From: Sulfuricella sp.
GTDB taxonomy: Bacteria; Pseudomonadota; Gammaproteobacteria; Burkholderiales; Sulfuricellaceae
NCBI GenBank assembly: GCA_019911785.1
Contig: JAIOJM010000270.1
Span: forward strand, 1-16,083
Direction: 5' to 3'
DNA length: 16,083 nucleotides
A model generated the notes under the pieces. That model made no database searches and had not been told where the DNA came from. It saw only the letters and a list, made by a program, of their open reading frames with translations. Positions within the stretch are counted from its first letter, which is position 1; each line of letters starts with the position of its first letter. Shown here in pieces: positions 13,953 to 16,083 of the stretch. The position numbers and the translations under genes are program-made.

Positions 13953-14549
13953 TCAAACTTCGCGGCGCTCCAGGATGGCTTGCGCCAGAGTGCCGCTGTC
14001 CACGTGCTCAAGTTCGCCGCCAACCGGCAGGCCGCGCGCTATGCGGCTGGCTTTTACGCCGCGCGAGCGCAGGATTTCGCCGATGTAATGCGCTGTGGCC
14101 TCACCCTCAACGGTGAAATTGGTCGCCAGGATCACTTCCTTCACGGCGCCATCAGTGGCGCGCTGGATCAGCCGGTCGAGATGAATCTCCTTCGGACCGA
14201 TGCCGTCGAGCGGGCTGAGCCGGCCCATCAACACGAAATACAGGCCATGGTAGCTCTGGGTCTGCTCCATCATCATCAGGTCGGCGGGCGTTTCCACAAC
14301 ACACAGCAGGGAAGCATCGCGCCGCTCCGAGCGGCAGAGAGAGCAGACCTCCTCCTCGGTAAAACTGTTGCACAGCCGGCAATGTCGGATGGTGTCGAGG
14401 GCATGCGTCAGCGCACCAGCCAGTTTCACTGCGCCTTTCTGGTCGCGCTGCAACAGGTGGTAGGCCATGCGCTGGGCTGATTTTGGTCCGACTCCGGGCA
14501 GGCAACGCAGGGCTTCGATCAGGTTTTCGAGGCTGGATGGGGGTTTCAT
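13953..14549 (-). CDS. recR: Recombination mediator RecR
   Basis: RecR works with RecO and RecF to load RecA at single-strand gaps. The 198-residue protein has the usual length. The helix-hairpin-helix [20 protein letters not shown] lies at 14-33, a four-cysteine zinc site has Cys57, Cys60, Cys69 and Cys72, and a Toprim domain begins around residue 80 with [15 protein letters not shown]. The C-terminal Walker-B-like part ends [20 protein letters not shown], as in other RecR proteins. It follows ybaB and dnaX in the conserved order; the 79-nt gap to ybaB carries a small repeat structure. Confidence 0.97.
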   Translation of the reverse strand: MKPPSSLENLIEALRCLPGVGPKSAQRMAYHLLQRDQKGAVKLAGALTHALDTIRHCRLCNSFTEEEVCSLCRSERRDASLLCVVETPADLMMMEQTQSYHGLYFVLMGRLSPLDGIGPKEIHLDRLIQRATDGAVKEVILATNFTVEGEATAHYIGEILRSRGVKASRIARGLPVGGELEHVDSGTLAQAILERREV

Positions 14550-14558
14550 CGGTCATGA

Positions 14559-14611
14559 GTTATGGGTTATGGGTGATGAGTAATGGACTTCGCACCCATT
14601 ACCGTTTACCC
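14559..14611. repeat. Short ATGGG-rich tandem/inverted repeat between ybaB and recR
   Basis: The plus strand shows TTATGGG twice in tandem, then GGGTGATGAGTAATGG. This pairs with the downstream CCATTAC (14596-14602) and ACCC (14608-14611). The inner stem GTAATGG/CCATTAC is 7 bp with a 9-nt loop. The outer GGGT/ACCC pair is separated from it by an internal loop. It looks like a dispersed microrepeat rather than a terminator, since no T-run follows on the transcribed strand. Confidence 0.6.
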
Positions 14612-14628
14612 ATTTCCCTTCACCGTCC

Positions 14629-14955
14629 TCAGAATGGCAGTTTCATTCCCGGAGGCAGACCCAGGCCGGAGGTAAAACCGCTCATTTTTTCCTGGGTGGT
14701 GGTTTCCACGCGCCGCACCGCGTCATTCACCGCAGCAGCCAGCAAATCTTCCAGCATTTCCTTGTCCTCGCCCATCAGGCTGTCGTCGATGCTCACCCGC
14801 TTCACGTCGTGGCGGCAGGTCATCACCACCTTGACCATGCCGGCACCAGCCTGGCCTTCGACTTCGACCGTGGCCAGTTTTTCCTGCATTTTCTGCATGT
14901 TTTCCTGCATTTGCTGGGCCTGTTTCATGATATTGCCCAATCCGCCTTTCAGCAT
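14629..14955 (-). CDS. ybaB: YbaB/EbfC nucleoid-associated protein
   Basis: This 108-residue DNA-binding protein belongs to the YbaB/EbfC family, which forms tweezer-shaped dimers on DNA. It begins [20 protein letters not shown], the typical amphipathic helix, continues with [30 protein letters not shown], and ends [12 protein letters not shown] as relatives do. CAGGAGAG lies 5 nt before the ATG. It starts 15 nt after dnaX and is followed by recR, the arrangement found across proteobacteria. Confidence 0.96.
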   Translation of the reverse strand: MLKGGLGNIMKQAQQMQENMQKMQEKLATVEVEGQAGAGMVKVVMTCRHDVKRVSIDDSLMGEDKEMLEDLLAAAVNDAVRRVETTTQEKMSGFTSGLGLPPGMKLPF

Positions 14956-14970
14956 CGCACTCTCCTGTCA

Positions 14971-16083
14971 CTATAGGGGTTTAATCGAGGATTCAATGAC
15001 TTTTGCGTCAAAATTTTCAACCAGCTTGCGCACGAACGGATCCTGCTCGATCGCTGCCACCGCCAGCGACTGTTTTTCCTGTTTATCCCGGTTTTCGATC
15101 TGGGCCGGGGTGTCTCCGGTTACGCTGCCCTCGGTAATGCTGAGCCTGACCGGTTCGGCAAAGTGCTCGGTCACGGCCGCCCTAAGCTTGTCCTGGTAAG
15201 GTTTCTCCATCAGGTGGCGATGCGCCTGCGGCACGCACAGCTCCAACAGACCGTTGTCAAAGGATTTCAGCTCGCAGTGCTGGGCCAGCATCTTGGCCAT
15301 GCCGCCCAGTTTGAGCTGGTTGACCAGGCTGTGCCAGTCGCCGGCGAAAGGGGGGCTTTTTTCCGGGGGGGTATTTGCCTGGGTAGTGGGAACTGGTGTT
15401 TCAGGCTGACTCTCTTCTTTGCGTACAATGTGCCTGGCAGGAGGAACCGGGCGTGGCGTTTCGCGGCGAGCCGGGGGCCGGGACGCTTCCTCCAGGGTAA
15501 AAGCCAGCATCCGCAACAAAGTCATGCTGAAGCCGGCGAATTCATCCGGCGCCAGATGCAGGTCGCGTCGGCCATGCAGAGCGATCTGGTAACATAACTG
15601 CACCTCGTCGGCACCGAAAAGCTGCGCCAGTTCGAGCAGTTTCGCCCGTTCAGGCAGGTCCTCGCCGAGAGCCTCCGGGATGGTCTGCGCCAGGGCAACC
15701 TTGTGCAGCAGCGTGCCCAAGTCCTGCAAGGCCGCCTCGAACGACAGGCTGCGTTCTTCCATCCGTTCGGCCGCGGCAATCAGAGCCGGTCCGTCCTTGG
15801 CAGCCAAGGCGCCGAGGATTTCAAGCAGGTAGGTCTGGTCGATCGAGCCCAGCATGTCGCGCACCTGAACCTCCCCCACTTGGCCACCGCTGTAGGCGAT
15901 GGCCTGATCGAGAAGGGACAGTGCATCGCGCATGCTGCCCTGGGCGGCGCGTGCCAGAAGTTGCAGCGCAGCCAGCTCGAAAGGGATGTTTTCCTGCCCC
16001 ATTACGCGTTGCAGATGGCCGACAATCACCAGGGGAGGCATTTGTTTGAGATTGAATTGCAGGCATCGCGACAGCACCGTCAC
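14971..16083 (-). CDS. dnaX: DNA polymerase III subunits gamma/tau, C-terminal part
   Basis: The gene runs off the right edge; the last 370 residues are visible. They open with VTVLSRCLQFNLK, the end of the AAA+ clamp-loader module, and include the sensor-2 segment GSMRDALSLLDQAIAYSGG (49-67). The collar domain III follows to about residue 200, then a Pro/Arg/Glu-rich linker (about 201-245). Last comes a tau-specific C-terminal domain (about 246-370) that in relatives contacts the polymerase alpha subunit and DnaB helicase. The frame is open to the end, so full tau is encoded. A run of six A residues in the linker does not match the E. coli A-AAA-AAG slippery frame, so I see no strong case for a programmed gamma product. 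Confidence 0.96.
   Translation of the reverse strand: MTVLSRCLQFNLKQMPPLVIVGHLQRVMGQENIPFELAALQLLARAAQGSMRDALSLLDQAIAYSGGQVGEVQVRDMLGSIDQTYLLEILGALAAKDGPALIAAAERMEERSLSFEAALQDLGTLLHKVALAQTIPEALGEDLPERAKLLELAQLFGADEVQLCYQIALHGRRDLHLAPDEFAGFSMTLLRMLAFTLEEASRPPARRETPRPVPPARHIVRKEESQPETPVPTTQANTPPEKSPPFAGDWHSLVNQLKLGGMAKMLAQHCELKSFDNGLLELCVPQAHRHLMEKPYQDKLRAAVTEHFAEPVRLSITEGSVTGDTPAQIENRDKQEKQSLAVAAIEQDPFVRKLVENFDAKVIESSIKPL

Noticed and set aside
15350..15375. Run of six A residues in dnaX (minus strand) as a programmed frameshift site for gamma
   Set aside because: The zero frame reads GAA AAA AGC, not A-AAA-AAG, and the -1 frame stays open for about 30 codons. The evidence is too weak.

Overview
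The window looks like a piece of a GC-rich (about 60%) proteobacterial chromosome, most likely a betaproteobacterium. That assignment is inference: it rests on the dnaX-ybaB-recR order, a Mla-type lipid transporter with a PqiC-like lipoprotein, and an archaeal-type fructose-1,6-bisphosphatase remnant of the sort found in chemolithoautotrophs. No rRNA, tRNA or CRISPR array was seen.

Left edge (1-1990) is a nest of mobile DNA. A group II intron (minus strand) begins at 1922 with the classical GTGCGCC start. It entered a REP-like palindromic doublet (1923-1990) immediately after a hairpin. Its reverse transcriptase/maturase is intact through the YADD active site and domain X. The gene ends abruptly at 99-118, where a set of roughly 25-bp repeats resembling the end of an IS21-type element takes over. 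The intron has therefore lost its 3' catalytic domains.

2077-3201 encodes a CapA-family protein (minus). Facing it is a good sigma70-like promoter and RBS that now drive only the first 32 codons of a lost fructose bisphosphatase gene (3347-3445). Directly behind, on the plus strand, is a tight block: nth (endonuclease III), a THEP1-like NTPase and an alkaline-phosphatase-superfamily hydrolase (3524-5846). An unrecognised 250-residue helical protein follows (5951-6703).

6755-9015 (minus) holds an acidic protein made of two copies of a ~72-residue repeat, then an operon of an exported SagB-type nitroreductase followed two bases later by a PflX-type radical SAM protein. 9016-9655 is a decayed gap containing the C-terminus of a universal stress protein and a 9-bp inverted repeat. 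9656-10357 is a solitary NarL-type response regulator.

10479-16083 (minus) is a long co-directional housekeeping run: dnaX (its 5' end lies outside the window), ybaB, recR, then mlaE (with a fused STAS domain), mlaF, mlaD and a PqiC-like lipoprotein with a TTG start. The last four probably form one phospholipid transporter that spans the inner membrane and periplasm. No convincing new defence or biosynthetic system was found. The best leads are the SagB/radical SAM pair, the duplicated acidic protein and the layered mobile-element wreckage.
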